A stretch of 57,740 nt of DNA from Undibacterium sp. (GCF_030651495.1 NZ_JAUSFI010000068.1:1-57740); one strand, 5' to 3'; positions 40,522 through 50,965 are shown, numbered from the stretch's first letter. Notes: generated from the sequence alone by a model not told the origin. Numbers and translations are program-made.

Positions 40522-43104
40522 ATGCGTTTAGATAAGTTGACGACGAAGTTACAAGAAGCACTGGCCGATGCGCAAAGCCAGGCGGTTGGCAATGATAATC
40601 AGTACATAGAGTCGGTTCATCTTTTACTGGCTTTATTCAATCAGGATGATGGCAGTGCGCGTTCTTTATTGCAAAGAGCCGGCGTGAATGTCACTAGCCT
40701 GGCCAATGGTTTGAAGAGTGCGATTGATCGCTTGCCTAAAGTAACGGGCACCGATGGCCAGGTGCAAATCGGGCGTGAGCTGACAGGTTTATTAAATCTG
40801 GCAGAAAAAGAATCGATGAAGCGTGGTGATGAATTTTTAGCCAGTGAGATGATCTTGCTGGCGCTGGCCGACGATAAATCGGAAGCGGGTAAACTGGTGC
40901 GCGAGAATGGCCTTACGCGCAAGGCTTTAGAGAGTGCTATCAATGCCGTACGCGGCGGCGGCAAGGTCGATTCGCAAGAAGCCGAAGGCCAGCGCGAAGC
41001 ACTGAAAAAATATACTCTGGATCTGACCGAACGAGCACGCCTAGGCAAGCTTGATCCGGTGATTGGCCGTGATGATGAAATCCGTCGCGCGATTCAAATT
41101 TTACAGCGTCGGAGTAAAAACAATCCGGTGTTGATCGGTGAGCCTGGTGTCGGCAAAACCGCGATCGTTGAAGGCCTGGCGCAGCGTATCGTGAATGGTG
41201 AAGTGCCGGACAGCCTGAAATCAAAACGCGTGCTGTCGCTGGATATGGCCGCCTTGCTGGCGGGTGCCAAGTTCCGCGGTGAATTTGAAGAACGTCTGAA
41301 GTCGGTTTTGAAAGAAATCGCGCTGGACGAAGGCCAGACCATCGTCTTCATTGATGAGCTGCACACCATGGTCGGTGCCGGCAAGGCAGAAGGCGCAATG
41401 GATGCCGGCAATATGCTGAAACCGGCGCTGGCGCGCGGCGAGTTGCATTGCGTTGGCGCGACTACGCTCGACGAGTACCGTAAATACATCGAAAAAGATG
41501 CGGCACTGGAGCGCCGCTTCCAAAAGATCATCGTCGATGAACCTAGCGTAGAAGCGACGATTGCGATTTTGCGCGGCCTGCAAGAAAAATACGAAGTCCA
41601 TCATGGCGTCGATATTACCGATCCGGCGATTGTCGCTGCGGCCGAGCTATCACACCGCTATATCACGGACCGGTTTTTACCCGATAAGGCGATCGACCTG
41701 ATCGACGAAGCCGCCGCCAAGATCAAGATAGAAATCGACTCCAAGCCAGAAGTCATGGATAAGCTCGATCGCCGCCTGATCCAGCTGAAGATCGAGAAAG
41801 AAGCCGTCAAGCGCGAGAAAGACGAAAGCTCTAAAAAACGTCTGGTACTGATCGAAGAAGAGATCGGCAAGCTATCGCTCGAATATGCCGATCTGGAAGA
41901 AATCTGGAAAGCAGAAAAAGCCATCGTGCAAGGCAGTACGCATATCAAGGAAGAGATAGAACAGATCCGCCTGCAAATGGATGATGCCAAGCGCAAAGGC
42001 GACTGGCAGACCATGTCGGAATTGCAGTATGGCCGCATGCCAGAACTGGAAGCCCAGCTCAAGCAGGCCGATACCAATCAAGAGGCAAGCGGGACTAAGC
42101 TAAAACTCTTGCGTACCCAGGTTGGTGCCGAAGAGATTGCCGAAATCGTCTCGCGTGCTACCGGTATCCCGGTGTCGCGCATGATGCAGGGTGAGCGTGA
42201 GAAATTGCTACACATGGAAGACGCCTTGCATCAGCGTGTGGTCGGCCAGCATGAAGCCATAGAAGCGGTTTCTGATGCGATCCGGCGTTCTCGCGCAGGC
42301 CTGGGCGATCCCGGTCGGCCGTATGGGTCTTTCTTGTTTTTAGGCCCTACCGGTGTCGGCAAGACCGAATTGTGCAAAGCTTTGGCGGGCTTCATGTTTG
42401 ATACCGAAGAGTCGCTGATCCGCATCGACATGAGTGAATTCATGGAGAAACATTCGGTCGCGCGCCTGATCGGTGCGCCTCCTGGCTACGTCGGTTACGA
42501 AGAAGGCGGTTACCTGACCGAAGCGGTACGTCGCAAGCCGTATAGCGTGATTTTGCTCGATGAAGTAGAGAAAGCGCATCACGACGTGTTTAACGTGCTG
42601 CTGCAAGTGCTCGATGATGGCCGCATGACTGACGGACAAGGGCGCACGGTCGATTTTAAGAACACCGTGATCGTGATGACTTCGAATCTGGGTTCGCATC
42701 AGATCCAGGCGATGGAAGGCAGCGATCCCGCAGTGATTAAGATGGCCGTCATGGGCGAAGTGAAAGCCCATTTCAGACCGGAGTTTATTAACCGTATCGA
42801 CGAGATCGTGGTGTTCCATGCACTCGATGCCAAGAACATTGCGTCGATTGCTAAAATTCAACTCGATGTGCTGGGTAAACGTCTGGCACAAATGGATATG
42901 GGCTTCCAGGTCAGTGATGCAGCGCTGGAGAAAATTGCCGAAGCGGGTTTTGATCCCGTGTATGGTGCCAGACCGCTGAAACGTGCGATACAGCAAGAGA
43001 TCGAAAACAGTTTATCCAAACTGATATTGCAGGGTAAATTTGGACCTAAAGATGTCATTATGGTGGATGTTGATCATGGTAATTTAGTGTTCAATCATGC
43101 TTGA
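40522..43104 (+). CDS. clpB: ClpB disaggregase chaperone
   Basis: 860-residue Hsp100 protein that works with DnaK to dissolve aggregates. N-terminal domain (1-145), first AAA+ module with Walker [10 protein letters not shown] and Walker B FIDELHT, coiled-coil middle domain (about 405-525, the mark of ClpB against ClpA/C), second AAA+ module with GPTGVGKTE and [10 protein letters not shown]-terminal domain. AGGAGCAGTC before the ATG. A weak sigma-32-like TTGAAA-N13-CCTAAT lies at 40340-40364, upstream of the palindrome; a real heat-shock promoter is expected for the family. Confidence 0.97.
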   Translation: MRLDKLTTKLQEALADAQSQAVGNDNQYIESVHLLLALFNQDDGSARSLLQRAGVNVTSLANGLKSAIDRLPKVTGTDGQVQIGRELTGLLNLAEKESMKRGDEFLASEMILLALADDKSEAGKLVRENGLTRKALESAINAVRGGGKVDSQEAEGQREALKKYTLDLTERARLGKLDPVIGRDDEIRRAIQILQRRSKNNPVLIGEPGVGKTAIVEGLAQRIVNGEVPDSLKSKRVLSLDMAALLAGAKFRGEFEERLKSVLKEIALDEGQTIVFIDELHTMVGAGKAEGAMDAGNMLKPALARGELHCVGATTLDEYRKYIEKDAALERRFQKIIVDEPSVEATIAILRGLQEKYEVHHGVDITDPAIVAAAELSHRYITDRFLPDKAIDLIDEAAAKIKIEIDSKPEVMDKLDRRLIQLKIEKEAVKREKDESSKKRLVLIEEEIGKLSLEYADLEEIWKAEKAIVQGSTHIKEEIEQIRLQMDDAKRKGDWQTMSELQYGRMPELEAQLKQADTNQEASGTKLKLLRTQVGAEEIAEIVSRATGIPVSRMMQGEREKLLHMEDALHQRVVGQHEAIEAVSDAIRRSRAGLGDPGRPYGSFLFLGPTGVGKTELCKALAGFMFDTEESLIRIDMSEFMEKHSVARLIGAPPGYVGYEEGGYLTEAVRRKPYSVILLDEVEKAHHDVFNVLLQVLDDGRMTDGQGRTVDFKNTVIVMTSNLGSHQIQAMEGSDPAVIKMAVMGEVKAHFRPEFINRIDEIVVFHALDAKNIASIAKIQLDVLGKRLAQMDMGFQVSDAALEKIAEAGFDPVYGARPLKRAIQQEIENSLSKLILQGKFGPKDVIMVDVDHGNLVFNHA

Positions 43105-43136
43105 AAGCAAGTATTAAAAATAAGCCCGAGTAAAAA

Positions 43137-43168
43137 AGCGCCATGTTAGAGCATGGCGCTTTTTTTTG
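43137..43168 (+). terminator. Intrinsic terminator of clpB
   Basis: Perfect 9-bp stem AGCGCCATG/CATGGCGCT with a 6-base loop followed by nine T residues, 30 bases after the clpB stop. Confidence 0.92.
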
Positions 43169-43380
43169 GTTTTTGTTAACGTTCTATCTTGTTCCTGCTA
43201 AGCCAGTTTATGGAATCCTGATTTTTTACAAGAATTATAAAAAAGAAACATCATCCTCAGATATTGGTTTTCTTTTTAATGATTCTATGTGATAAATTGA
43301 TGAAAAGTAGTTACTTTCTCAATTTGCAACCATAGCAGAGAGCGTCTTTTTATTATTTTTTAATAAAAACCATATCGCCG

Positions 43381-45174
43381 ATGAAAATTTCACTTCACCG
43401 CACTTTTTTGCTTCCCTTCCTCATTCTGATGCTGAGCCTGGCGGTGATGATCAGCTGGGTGTTGTATCGCTCAGGAGAGCAGGTGACCGATGCGGTGACG
43501 CAAAAAATACTTGAGTCCATGAGTTTTCGGATTCAGGTCCAGATAGAACGGCATTTGTCTAGCGCTCATGTGATCTTGAATGCGATCGCACCAGAGAATG
43601 TCGAAACACCGGATGGACAGTTTCGCATCCCTTTGACCATGCCCGGCGATTTGCGGCAAATAGAAGAGCGTTTGTGGACTGCCACCGGACTCTTTCCAGA
43701 GATAAATAACCTCGCCTATTTTGCGGCTGAAGATGGCAGTTTTGTCAGTGTAAAACGTTTGCTGGCGGATGCCCGGGTCGAGGTCAGATATCGCCAGCGC
43801 GGTGAGAAACAAAGTAATGTCTATAGCATGGCGGGACCGCACCAGCAGATGGCCTTGCTGTATAGCGACCAGTTCGATCCTAAGCAGCGGCCTTGGTATA
43901 AAAATGCGGTGCAGCAGGCTCGCCCTTGCTGGTCGCAGGTCTACATCGATTTTACGCTTAAGGAACCTTTGCTCACCTTGAGTAAGCCAGTGACTAGCGC
44001 AATTCAGCCACCCGTCAATAAGTCCGCCAAGAAGTCAGATGCTAACGAGCAAAAAAATAAAATCGCATTGACCGGCGTGGTAGCCACGGATTTATCCTTG
44101 AAGCAATTAAGTACGTTTTTACAATCCATGGCCATGCCACAAAATGGCGTCGCATTTTTGGTCGAAAAATCCGACGAGCTGATTGCCACCTCCCTCCGTG
44201 AAATACCTTATACGCGCTTGGATGACGTTACACTGAAAAGACAAACCGCCTCAGAAAGTGCGTCCGGGTTGATGCGCTTTGCCGCCCAGCATGTCAAGAA
44301 AAACATGTTGACACTATTAAAACCGGGTATCCCCGTGATACAAAAAATCAAGGGAGAACATGAATTATTGCAAATTGCCGCCACCCAGATCACCGATGCA
44401 GCGGGCCTCAATTGGGTGGCGGTGGTGGTGGTGCCACGCGACTCCTTGAGTAAGGAAACCAGTAGCATTACGGTACAGAGTTTGATCTTAGGCTTGAGCA
44501 TGATTTTTTTGATGGTCGTACTTGGGTATGCGACGCTAAGGTGGACTATGGGCGATATCCGCAAACTGACCGAGGCAGCACGCAGTATCAGTAGTGGAGA
44601 GCCATTTAAGGGCATTGATATTCATCGCGATGATGAAATCGGGGTGCTGGCAGAAAGCCTGCAGGAAATGGAAAAAAATCTGCGGATAGATACGCTCACA
44701 CAGTTACTCAATCGCGAAACATTCATTGCCCAGGTTGAATTTCGCAACCGTCGCGCCAGCGATACGCAAGAGCGGCAATTTGCTTTGCTGTTCCTTGATC
44801 TGGATTATTTTAAATTGATCAATGATACCCATGGGCACGAAGCCGGAGATAAGGTTTTGATCGAAATCGGCCAGCGTTTAATGGCAACGATACGCAAGGA
44901 AGATGCGGCAGCACGTTTTGGCGGTGATGAGTTTGCAGTGTATCTGCACGGTGTCCAAGACACTTTAGTCGTCGAGCAATTATGCGAAAAGTTACGTGTA
45001 GCCTTAGAGGCACCGATCGCTCTGGGTGACGGCAAGGTAGGGCATGTCGGTATTTCTATCGGAGTCGCGCTACACCCCAGGGACGGGCAGGATATGGATA
45101 CCTTGTTACGCGCTGCCGACAGCAGAATGTTTGAAGAGAAAAAACGACGTAAAGCGGCGGCCGACGCGCATTAA
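43381..45174 (+). CDS. Cache-HAMP-GGDEF diguanylate cyclase
   Basis: 597 residues: TM1 (about 8-28), periplasmic Cache domain (30-350, with DPKQRPWYKNAV typical of dCache), TM2 (about 365-388), HAMP (389-440), GGDEF (from 445) with intact ARFGGDEF and inhibitory site RKED placed five residues before it. No EAL domain, so it should make c-di-GMP in response to an extracellular ligand, perhaps a small organic molecule (inference). The leader (43169-43380) is AT-rich; no ribosome site of strength is seen. Confidence 0.93.
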   Translation: MKISLHRTFLLPFLILMLSLAVMISWVLYRSGEQVTDAVTQKILESMSFRIQVQIERHLSSAHVILNAIAPENVETPDGQFRIPLTMPGDLRQIEERLWTATGLFPEINNLAYFAAEDGSFVSVKRLLADARVEVRYRQRGEKQSNVYSMAGPHQQMALLYSDQFDPKQRPWYKNAVQQARPCWSQVYIDFTLKEPLLTLSKPVTSAIQPPVNKSAKKSDANEQKNKIALTGVVATDLSLKQLSTFLQSMAMPQNGVAFLVEKSDELIATSLREIPYTRLDDVTLKRQTASESASGLMRFAAQHVKKNMLTLLKPGIPVIQKIKGEHELLQIAATQITDAAGLNWVAVVVVPRDSLSKETSSITVQSLILGLSMIFLMVVLGYATLRWTMGDIRKLTEAARSISSGEPFKGIDIHRDDEIGVLAESLQEMEKNLRIDTLTQLLNRETFIAQVEFRNRRASDTQERQFALLFLDLDYFKLINDTHGHEAGDKVLIEIGQRLMATIRKEDAAARFGGDEFAVYLHGVQDTLVVEQLCEKLRVALEAPIALGDGKVGHVGISIGVALHPRDGQDMDTLLRAADSRMFEEKKRRKAAADAH

Positions 45175-45177
45175 CAT

Positions 45178-45203
45178 CGTCAAAACGAAGACAAATTTTG
45201 ACG
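45178..45203 (+). terminator. Stem-loop after the diguanylate cyclase gene
   Basis: CGTCAAAA/TTTTGACG, 8-bp stem with a 10-base loop, beginning right after the stop codon. No T-run, so only a possible terminator. The following 180 bases up to the ferredoxin reductase gene show nothing recognisable and mark the edge of the accessory region. Confidence 0.4.
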
Positions 45204-45387
45204 CATCGTAAGCCTCGTAAAAGGGATTGCATGTAGCTGCTTGACTGGCCGTAATGGGGTGTAAAGAGTCAGTCGCGAGTGCCCAGTTTATGGAAGCCCG
45301 GTTACACGGTTTCTGTTGCCGTGAAGCAGTCGTTCGCCGTGTGCTTCTATTTACGTCAGCACCGTTGCCTCTTATGGGACTTCAAGC

Positions 45388-46161
45388 TCACGAGTCAACA
45401 AACGCCCGTTCCACCACATAGTCACCCGGTGTCGAGGTATTCCCTTCATGAAAACCTTTGGCGTCGAGGATTGCGCGCATATCCTTGTTCAGGCCCGGGC
45501 TTCCACAAATCATGATGCGATCATGGGCTGGGTCTAACTCAGGTAGTCCGAGATCGCGTGTCAATTGCCCGTTGTCCATCACAGTAGTGATGCGGCCTTG
45601 GTTTGCAAAGTCCTCGCGTGTGACCGTGGGGTAATAAAGCATTTGGTTTGTCACATACTCGCCAAGAGCCTCGTGCTTGGGCAATACTTTGGTGAGATAG
45701 TTGTGGTAGCAAAGTTCCGCCACCTGCCGTACGCCATGTACCAGAATTACTTTTTCAAACCGCTCATACGTGTCGGGATCGCGGGCGACGCTTAAGAATG
45801 GTGCCAAGCCGGTGCCACTGCCCAATAGGTACAGGCGTTTACCGGGAAGTAGATAGTCGATGAGCAAGGTACCCGTGGGCTTGCGTCCGACAACGATTTT
45901 GTCGCCGGGCTGGATGTGCTGCAGTCGCGACGTGAGTGAGCCATCTGGGACCTTGATGCTCAGGAATTCCAGTTGCTCTTCGTAATTGGCGCTGACAATG
46001 CTGTAGGCTCGAAGTAGAGGTTTATCCTCCACGCGTAAACCAATCATCGTAAAGTGGCCGTTAGAAAAACGCAGACCGGGGTCGCGTGTGGTGGTGAAGC
46101 TGAATAAGCGATCGGTCCAGTGGTGGATGGTCAGGACGGTTTCTTCTAAAAAGGCACTCAT
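45388..46161 (-). CDS. fpr: Ferredoxin-NADP reductase
   Basis: 257 residues of the bacterial Fpr type. FAD-binding RAYSIVS, phosphate-loop GSLTSRLQHIQPGD, NADP domain YLLGSGTGLAPFLSVARD and MICGSPGLNKDM; C-terminus VVERAFVDS as in subclass I bacterial enzymes. Last gene of a minus-strand operon with a 7Fe ferredoxin and a molybdopterin oxidoreductase, for which it would move electrons between NADPH and ferredoxin. Confidence 0.93.
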   Translation of the reverse strand: MSAFLEETVLTIHHWTDRLFSFTTTRDPGLRFSNGHFTMIGLRVEDKPLLRAYSIVSANYEEQLEFLSIKVPDGSLTSRLQHIQPGDKIVVGRKPTGTLLIDYLLPGKRLYLLGSGTGLAPFLSVARDPDTYERFEKVILVHGVRQVAELCYHNYLTKVLPKHEALGEYVTNQMLYYPTVTREDFANQGRITTVMDNGQLTRDLGLPELDPAHDRIMICGSPGLNKDMRAILDAKGFHEGNTSTPGDYVVERAFVDS

Positions 46162-46202
46162 GGATTTTTCCGGGAAATAGGTCGTGGTGTAAGGGTGTGC
46201 GT

Positions 46203-46532
46203 TTAGCGTTGAAGTTCAGACAGTTTTCCAGTCCGTTCTTTCCAGTCCTCTGCATCGGGCAGTGCGGCTTTTCGCTTGGTGATAGATTTCCATCCAGGGA
46301 GCCGATAAAGCTCCGCGTTGAGGGCTATCATGTGCAGCTGTTCGGCGGGCAGGTCTTCTTCTGCGTAGATCGCATTGACTGGGCACTCAGGGACGCACAC
46401 GGCGCAGTCAATGCACGCGTCAGGGTCGATGGCGAGAAAGTTCGGGCCTTCAATAAAGCAATCTACGGGGCAGACATCTACACAGTCGGTGTATTTGCAG
46501 CGGATGCAGCTTTCGGTCACAACATGGGTCAT
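46203..46532 (-). CDS. fdxA: 7Fe (3Fe-4S/4Fe-4S) ferredoxin
   Basis: 109 residues with two cysteine clusters: [18 protein letters not shown] and [16 protein letters not shown], the seven-iron FdxA pattern, with the usual C-terminal extension. It lies 18 bases after the oxidoreductase and 41 before fpr, so it is the natural electron carrier between them. Confidence 0.95.
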   Translation of the reverse strand: MTHVVTESCIRCKYTDCVDVCPVDCFIEGPNFLAIDPDACIDCAVCVPECPVNAIYAEEDLPAEQLHMIALNAELYRLPGWKSITKRKAALPDAEDWKERTGKLSELQR

Positions 46533-46550
46533 TTTTTTCTCAATTCGGTG

Positions 46551-48857
46551 TCAGGCTGGGGTGAGACGTTCAAGATGTACCGGCACGTATTTGTGCCAAG
46601 GGGTACCGGCAAAGGGGTCACGGTCGGTCGTGTTGGTGAGTTCGTTCAGCGAAACGCCTCTACGGTCCAGCGTACCGTCAGCTTGGTGGTAGTCAAGTCC
46701 GTGTCCATTGGGCAGTGACACGTGACCCGGCTGTAGCTCATCGGTTAGTTCGATTGGCGCTTGCGCCGTGCCCCTTGGAGTGCGAAGTTGAATCCAGTCG
46801 CCATCACCGCATCCAAGTGCGGCCGCGTCCTGCGGGTGTATGCGCAGCACACCAAAACTGCCTTTCTTCATCCATTCCGGATTCCGGATGGACGTTTGGC
46901 TTGTTTCAGGCCGTCGCTCGCCCGCCGACAAAATGTAGGGGTAGTCGGGGCGGTGGGGTGGCAGCTTGCTGTCAATCGTTGCCAACTCGTCCAACATCTC
47001 TTTAATGTTCAAGTTGATTTTGTGGTCGGGCAACTTCACGGCGTCCCAGCTATCGCTGTACTGGCTAACGCCAAAGACGACGCCGGATGGACTATTCAAT
47101 ATCGCATCAAAAAGGCGATTTCCACCCAGCAGCGTGGGACCACCAAACCCAGCGCCCTTTGCGGCTGCTGGCTGTGCCCGTACATAAAGCTGGCTGATTC
47201 CCCACAGGGATGCTGCTGGCGCTAAGTTGGCTGGCAGGCTTGGCCCTAGAGTGCGATACAGCACCACAGGGGCATATCGCGCCACCTTCTTATCACGCAT
47301 AGATTTCCAGGCAAATGCCAGCCCGAACGCCGTTCGTCCTATGCGTGCTGCAGAGCGTAAAAAGCTGTAGTTGGATTCGTCCAACTCGCCCATGGCCTCT
47401 AACAGACGTGCGTGAATCTCGGCTTCCGGAAGGGTGCCCGGGCGAGGGCTAAGGTGCGGGTGGCGCAACTGAAATCCATTGCGAGGAAACTCCAAATTGA
47501 AAAACGTGGCCTCGGCCTTTTCAAACTGGCTGCTGGCGGGCAGCACATAGTCGGCCTGCCGCGCGGTTTCTGTCATGGCCACATCTATCACCACACTGCA
47601 CTCCAGGGCGCGAAGCGATTGGCGCATGCGCTGGCTATCCGCCAACGAGTGAACGGGATTGGCACTTTCAATAAACATCGCCCGAAAGCGCTTGGGGTTC
47701 TGCGTCAGTATTTCATCCGGAATCACGTTGCACGGAATCAAGCCCATGATCACCTTGGAGTTGGTGACGGGGCTGTGAGTCCATTTGCGCGGTGCTGCGG
47801 CCTTGCCAGAGCTCGATTTCTTTGATGTGCTACGGCTGGAGTTGGAGAGATTGAGAAAAGGCACAAACGCGTTGTTGGCACCCGCCTTGGCGTAGTTACC
47901 CGTCAGCAGCCAGACAAGCCGATTCAGATAGCTATTCAGGGTTGAATGCAAATTCATTTGCACCCCAAGGTCCTCAATCATCGACACGCTTTTGGCACTG
48001 GCAATTCGCCGTGCGGCAGACCGAAGCAGTGTCTCATCCACCCCGCACACAGCGGCGTAATGTGCGATGTCGATCTTCTTCATGGCCGCTTCCACGAACT
48101 CATAGCCGGTGGTGTGCTCCGCAAGCCAGGCGGTTGCTGCCAAATTCTCTTGTACCAGGATGGCGGACAGGGCAGTTAGGCACCACGCGTCCGTGCCAGG
48201 CTTGACGGCCAGGTGATAGTCCGCCATCTTTGCTGTTTCGGTGCGTCGTGGGTCGATCACGATCATAGCGCGGTTCGGGTCGTTTTGAATCTCACGCAGT
48301 ACGACGCGGGTTCGGGCAAATCCGTGGGACTGCCATGGGTTTTTCCCTAAAAACACTGCCACTTCGCAGTGTTCAAAATCGCCATGGACCGGCGCACCGG
48401 TCATCTTGCCTTGCACCCAGCCTTCGCCCGTCTTTTCCTGCGCCAATGCGTTGGATCTGTATTGAATCCCCAATGCTTTGATCGTGCTATCAGCGTACGT
48501 TCCGCCCAGATGATTGCCCTGGCTGCCACCACCGTAATACAGGATACTTTCGCCACCGTGTTTGTTCTTGATAGCAGTGAACTTTTCCGCTATCTCGCGG
48601 ATGGCTGTTTCCCAATCGATATTCTCATAGCTACCGTCTGGCCTGCGACGTTTGGGTGAATCGATGCGATCTGCACCATTCTGATAGAAGTCCATGCGTT
48701 GCGACTTTTCGCACATATAACCCTGCGAAATGGGGTTGGATTTGTCACCCTTAATCTTGGTGATTCGCCCATCTTCGGTCTTTATATCAAGACCACAGTT
48801 AAGCGAACAAATAATACATGCGGTCTTTTTCCAGGAGTTTATTTCTTTGCCATCCAT
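46551..48857 (-). CDS. Molybdopterin-dependent oxidoreductase
   Basis: 768 residues of the DMSO-reductase superfamily. N-terminal [4Fe-4S] cysteines C14, C17, C21 and C49 (CIICSLNCGL; GYMCEKS), Mo-bis-MGD domains (YYGGGSQGNHLG; VIDPRRTETAKMADYHLAVKPGTDAW; IESANPVHSLAD) and the C-terminal dinucleotide-binding barrel (LPNGHGLDYH). In the loop where many relatives place a Cys, Sec or Ser ligand to Mo (about residues 138-150) the sequence is ALAQEKTGEGW, with none of these. ATG 48857 is preferred (GAGGAAGAG upstream); ATG 48878 is possible. Substrate unknown; a formate- or ring-oxidising role cannot be decided. Confidence 0.85.
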   Translation of the reverse strand: MDGKEINSWKKTACIICSLNCGLDIKTEDGRITKIKGDKSNPISQGYMCEKSQRMDFYQNGADRIDSPKRRRPDGSYENIDWETAIREIAEKFTAIKNKHGGESILYYGGGSQGNHLGGTYADSTIKALGIQYRSNALAQEKTGEGWVQGKMTGAPVHGDFEHCEVAVFLGKNPWQSHGFARTRVVLREIQNDPNRAMIVIDPRRTETAKMADYHLAVKPGTDAWCLTALSAILVQENLAATAWLAEHTTGYEFVEAAMKKIDIAHYAAVCGVDETLLRSAARRIASAKSVSMIEDLGVQMNLHSTLNSYLNRLVWLLTGNYAKAGANNAFVPFLNLSNSSRSTSKKSSSGKAAAPRKWTHSPVTNSKVIMGLIPCNVIPDEILTQNPKRFRAMFIESANPVHSLADSQRMRQSLRALECSVVIDVAMTETARQADYVLPASSQFEKAEATFFNLEFPRNGFQLRHPHLSPRPGTLPEAEIHARLLEAMGELDESNYSFLRSAARIGRTAFGLAFAWKSMRDKKVARYAPVVLYRTLGPSLPANLAPAASLWGISQLYVRAQPAAAKGAGFGGPTLLGGNRLFDAILNSPSGVVFGVSQYSDSWDAVKLPDHKINLNIKEMLDELATIDSKLPPHRPDYPYILSAGERRPETSQTSIRNPEWMKKGSFGVLRIHPQDAAALGCGDGDWIQLRTPRGTAQAPIELTDELQPGHVSLPNGHGLDYHQADGTLDRRGVSLNELTNTTDRDPFAGTPWHKYVPVHLERLTPA

Positions 48858-48902
48858 GATGTGCTCTTCCTCATTCATTTTTATAATCGGGGGCTTGATT
48901 TA

Positions 48903-48924
48903 TTGGATAATGATTGTTATCCTA
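48903..48924. promoter_or_regulatory. Candidate TetR operator in the divergent promoter region
   Basis: Inverted repeat TTGGATAA-N6-TTATCCTA (core GGATAA/TTATCC), centred between the divergent oxidoreductase and TetR genes, where a TetR protein would control both. The sequence is symmetrical and of the right size for a TetR dimer; binding is inferred. Confidence 0.5.
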
Positions 48925-48971
48925 AAGCGTAATTCGAAAATGTGTCAAGCCAATTTTTAGAAAAGAGTTTT

Positions 48972-49559
48972 ATGAGATACACCACCAAGTACAAGGAAGA
49001 AGCACGCGCAAAGCTAGTGGAGGCCGGCGGCCGCCACGCCAAACAGCACGGCTTTATTAGCAGTGGAATGGCGGACCTGGCCGCAGCGGCAGGTGTAACG
49101 ACAGGCTCTTTGTATAAACATTTTAGTGGTAAGTCAGACCTGTTCGTGGCAATGATCACAGCGGAACTTAAGCGCACGGCGGACCTATACGACGCCGTAG
49201 ATCCTGCCGATGCCGAGCAGGTATCGCGAGCGCTCGCAGGCTATTTAAGTTTCAGTCATGTACAACATCCAGAAGCGGGATGCCCATTGCCTTCATTGAC
49301 TCCCGAAGTTGGACGCGCAGACGATGTGGTGAAAGACGCTTTCGAAAAGGGTGTTCAATCCATCCATGCCAACGTGACAGCCCTGACAGGCAATCCGGAT
49401 ACTGCCTGGGCAGTTATGGCACAAAACGTGGGTGCGGTCATGCTGGCTCGAGGTATGCACACGGAAGCACTGCAACGTGAACTTTTGAGCGCAGTGCGTC
49501 ACGCTGGGGAGCAGCTTATCGGCAGCGACAAGTCTATCCAGACGGCAAGGAAGAGATGA
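48972..49559 (+). CDS. TetR-family transcriptional regulator
   Basis: 195 residues from ATG 48972 (AAAAGAG upstream; a non-ATG start 30 bases earlier opens the same frame). N-terminal helix-turn-helix: FISSGMADLAAAAGVTTGSLYKHFSGKSDLF. The C-terminal ligand domain starts with a cysteine-containing HPEAGCPLPSL, reminiscent of regulators with TetR_C domains sensing small electrophiles, though this is uncertain. Divergent from the oxidoreductase operon and upstream of mobB, it probably represses both sides. Confidence 0.93.
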   Translation: MRYTTKYKEEARAKLVEAGGRHAKQHGFISSGMADLAAAAGVTTGSLYKHFSGKSDLFVAMITAELKRTADLYDAVDPADAEQVSRALAGYLSFSHVQHPEAGCPLPSLTPEVGRADDVVKDAFEKGVQSIHANVTALTGNPDTAWAVMAQNVGAVMLARGMHTEALQRELLSAVRHAGEQLIGSDKSIQTARKR

Positions 49560-49560
49560 T

Positions 49561-50112
49561 ATGCGTGTATTTGGTATTGCGGGTCATTCCGGCATGGGTA
49601 AGACCACTTTACTGGAGCGCATCCTCCCAGAGCTACAAGCGCGAGGCTTGACGGTGTCGTTAATCAAGCACAGTCATAAAGACCTGGATATTGACCACCC
49701 CGGTAAAGACTCGTACCGGCTGCGCGAAGCAGGCTGTGCAGAGCTTTTGTTAATAGGTCGGCGTCGTTGGGCTCTGATGCACGAATTGAATGAAGATGCC
49801 GAGCCGTCGCTGTCCTATTTACTAAGCAGGTTGCAAACGTGCGATCTGGTATTGATCGAAGGATTCAAACAAGGGGATTTCCCAAAGTTGGAAGTGTGGC
49901 GCGCGGCAGTTGGCAAGACCCCACTTTGGCCCGATTGGCCCGGCATTGCAGCAATTGCAACGGATAGCAATGTAGCCATACCCGGCATGTCTGCACTGGC
50001 ACTATCCGACATTTCCGGTATCGCTGATTTCATTTGTCAGCACGCCGCCGAGGGTGCTGACATCCCTTCAGTTGAGGCACCATATCCACGTGAACAGTTG
50101 TTCTTAGCCTAG
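49561..50112 (+). CDS. mobB: MobB, Moco guanylation adapter GTPase
   Basis: 183 residues with Walker A GHSGMGKTTLL, KHSHKDLDIDHPGKDS, RRRWALMHEL and LVLIEGFKQGDFPKLEV, all as in MobB. Supports MobA in making bis-MGD, the cofactor form needed by the oxidoreductase on the other strand. One base after the TetR gene. Presence inside the island suggests that cofactor supply travels with the enzyme. Confidence 0.94.
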   Translation: MRVFGIAGHSGMGKTTLLERILPELQARGLTVSLIKHSHKDLDIDHPGKDSYRLREAGCAELLLIGRRRWALMHELNEDAEPSLSYLLSRLQTCDLVLIEGFKQGDFPKLEVWRAAVGKTPLWPDWPGIAAIATDSNVAIPGMSALALSDISGIADFICQHAAEGADIPSVEAPYPREQLFLA

Positions 50113-50185
50113 CGGTTATGCAGTTTGTTGTTAGAAAAATCCAAGTGTCGTTTGCAGTTGTCAAAATTTTTTAAAGGAACCCATC

Positions 50186-50914
50186 ATGAACGAAAAAAAG
50201 GCCATTCTTGTCATCGGAGCCGGTGATGCCACAGGCGGAGCGATTGCTCGGCGCTTTGCACGTGAAGGCTACATTGCCTGTGTAACTCGACGTAGCGAAG
50301 ATAAGCTGCAACCCCTTGTGACTGAAATCCGCAATAGTGGCGGCGAGGCGTACGGATTTGGCAGTGACGCCCGCAAGGAGGAAGAGATGATTGGGCTCAT
50401 CGAAAAGATTGAGCGCGACATAGCGCCTATTGAGGTCGCAGTGTTCAACATTGGTGCCAACGTGCGCTTTTCGATTACTGAAACGACTTCGCGCGTCTAT
50501 CAAAAGGTGTGGGAGATGGCTTGCTTCTCCGGATTTCTCATGGGGCGGGAGACCGCAAAAGTGATGTTGCCACGGGGCCGGGGAACCATCATTTTCACCG
50601 GTGCCACCGCCAGCCTACGCGGGAGCGATGGGTTTGCTGCCTTCGCGGGTGCCAAGCATGCTTTGCGTGCACTATCCCAGAGCATGGCACGCGAACTTTG
50701 GCCCAAGGGAATCCACGTCGCTCATCCTGTTATCGATGGCGCCATTGACACTGAGTTTATTCGCACAAATTTTCCGGAACGTTACGAGTTAAAGGAACAA
50801 CTCGGCATCTTGAACCCAGACAGCATCGCAGAGGCCTACTGGCAGATACATGTGCAGCCGCGCGATGCATGGACGCATGAGACAGAACTGCGCCCATGGA
50901 TGGAGCGTTGGTAA
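50186..50914 (+). CDS. SDR-family protein lacking the catalytic tyrosine, copy 1
   Basis: 242 residues, Rossmann-fold short-chain dehydrogenase type. Dinucleotide motif GAGDATGGAIARRF; strand-4 motif VFNIGAN in place of NAG. At the YxxxK active site it has F153-A-G-A-K157: lysine kept, tyrosine replaced by phenylalanine. C-terminus HETELRPWMERW is shared with the SDR at 52486, so the two are paralogues. AAAGGAAC precedes the ATG. It may use another mechanism or be a partner subunit; the substrate is unknown but the setting is ring or acyl-CoA catabolism. Confidence 0.85.
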   Translation: MNEKKAILVIGAGDATGGAIARRFAREGYIACVTRRSEDKLQPLVTEIRNSGGEAYGFGSDARKEEEMIGLIEKIERDIAPIEVAVFNIGANVRFSITETTSRVYQKVWEMACFSGFLMGRETAKVMLPRGRGTIIFTGATASLRGSDGFAAFAGAKHALRALSQSMARELWPKGIHVAHPVIDGAIDTEFIRTNFPERYELKEQLGILNPDSIAEAYWQIHVQPRDAWTHETELRPWMERW

Positions 50915-50965
50915 CTCCCCCCCACTTTCTCTATTGAAATTCTCAACGATGATTGGAGTCCACTA

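Noticed and set aside
45279..45515. 78-codon plus-strand frame after the diguanylate cyclase gene
   Set aside because: Overlaps the end of fpr, no ribosome site, no recognisable similarity.
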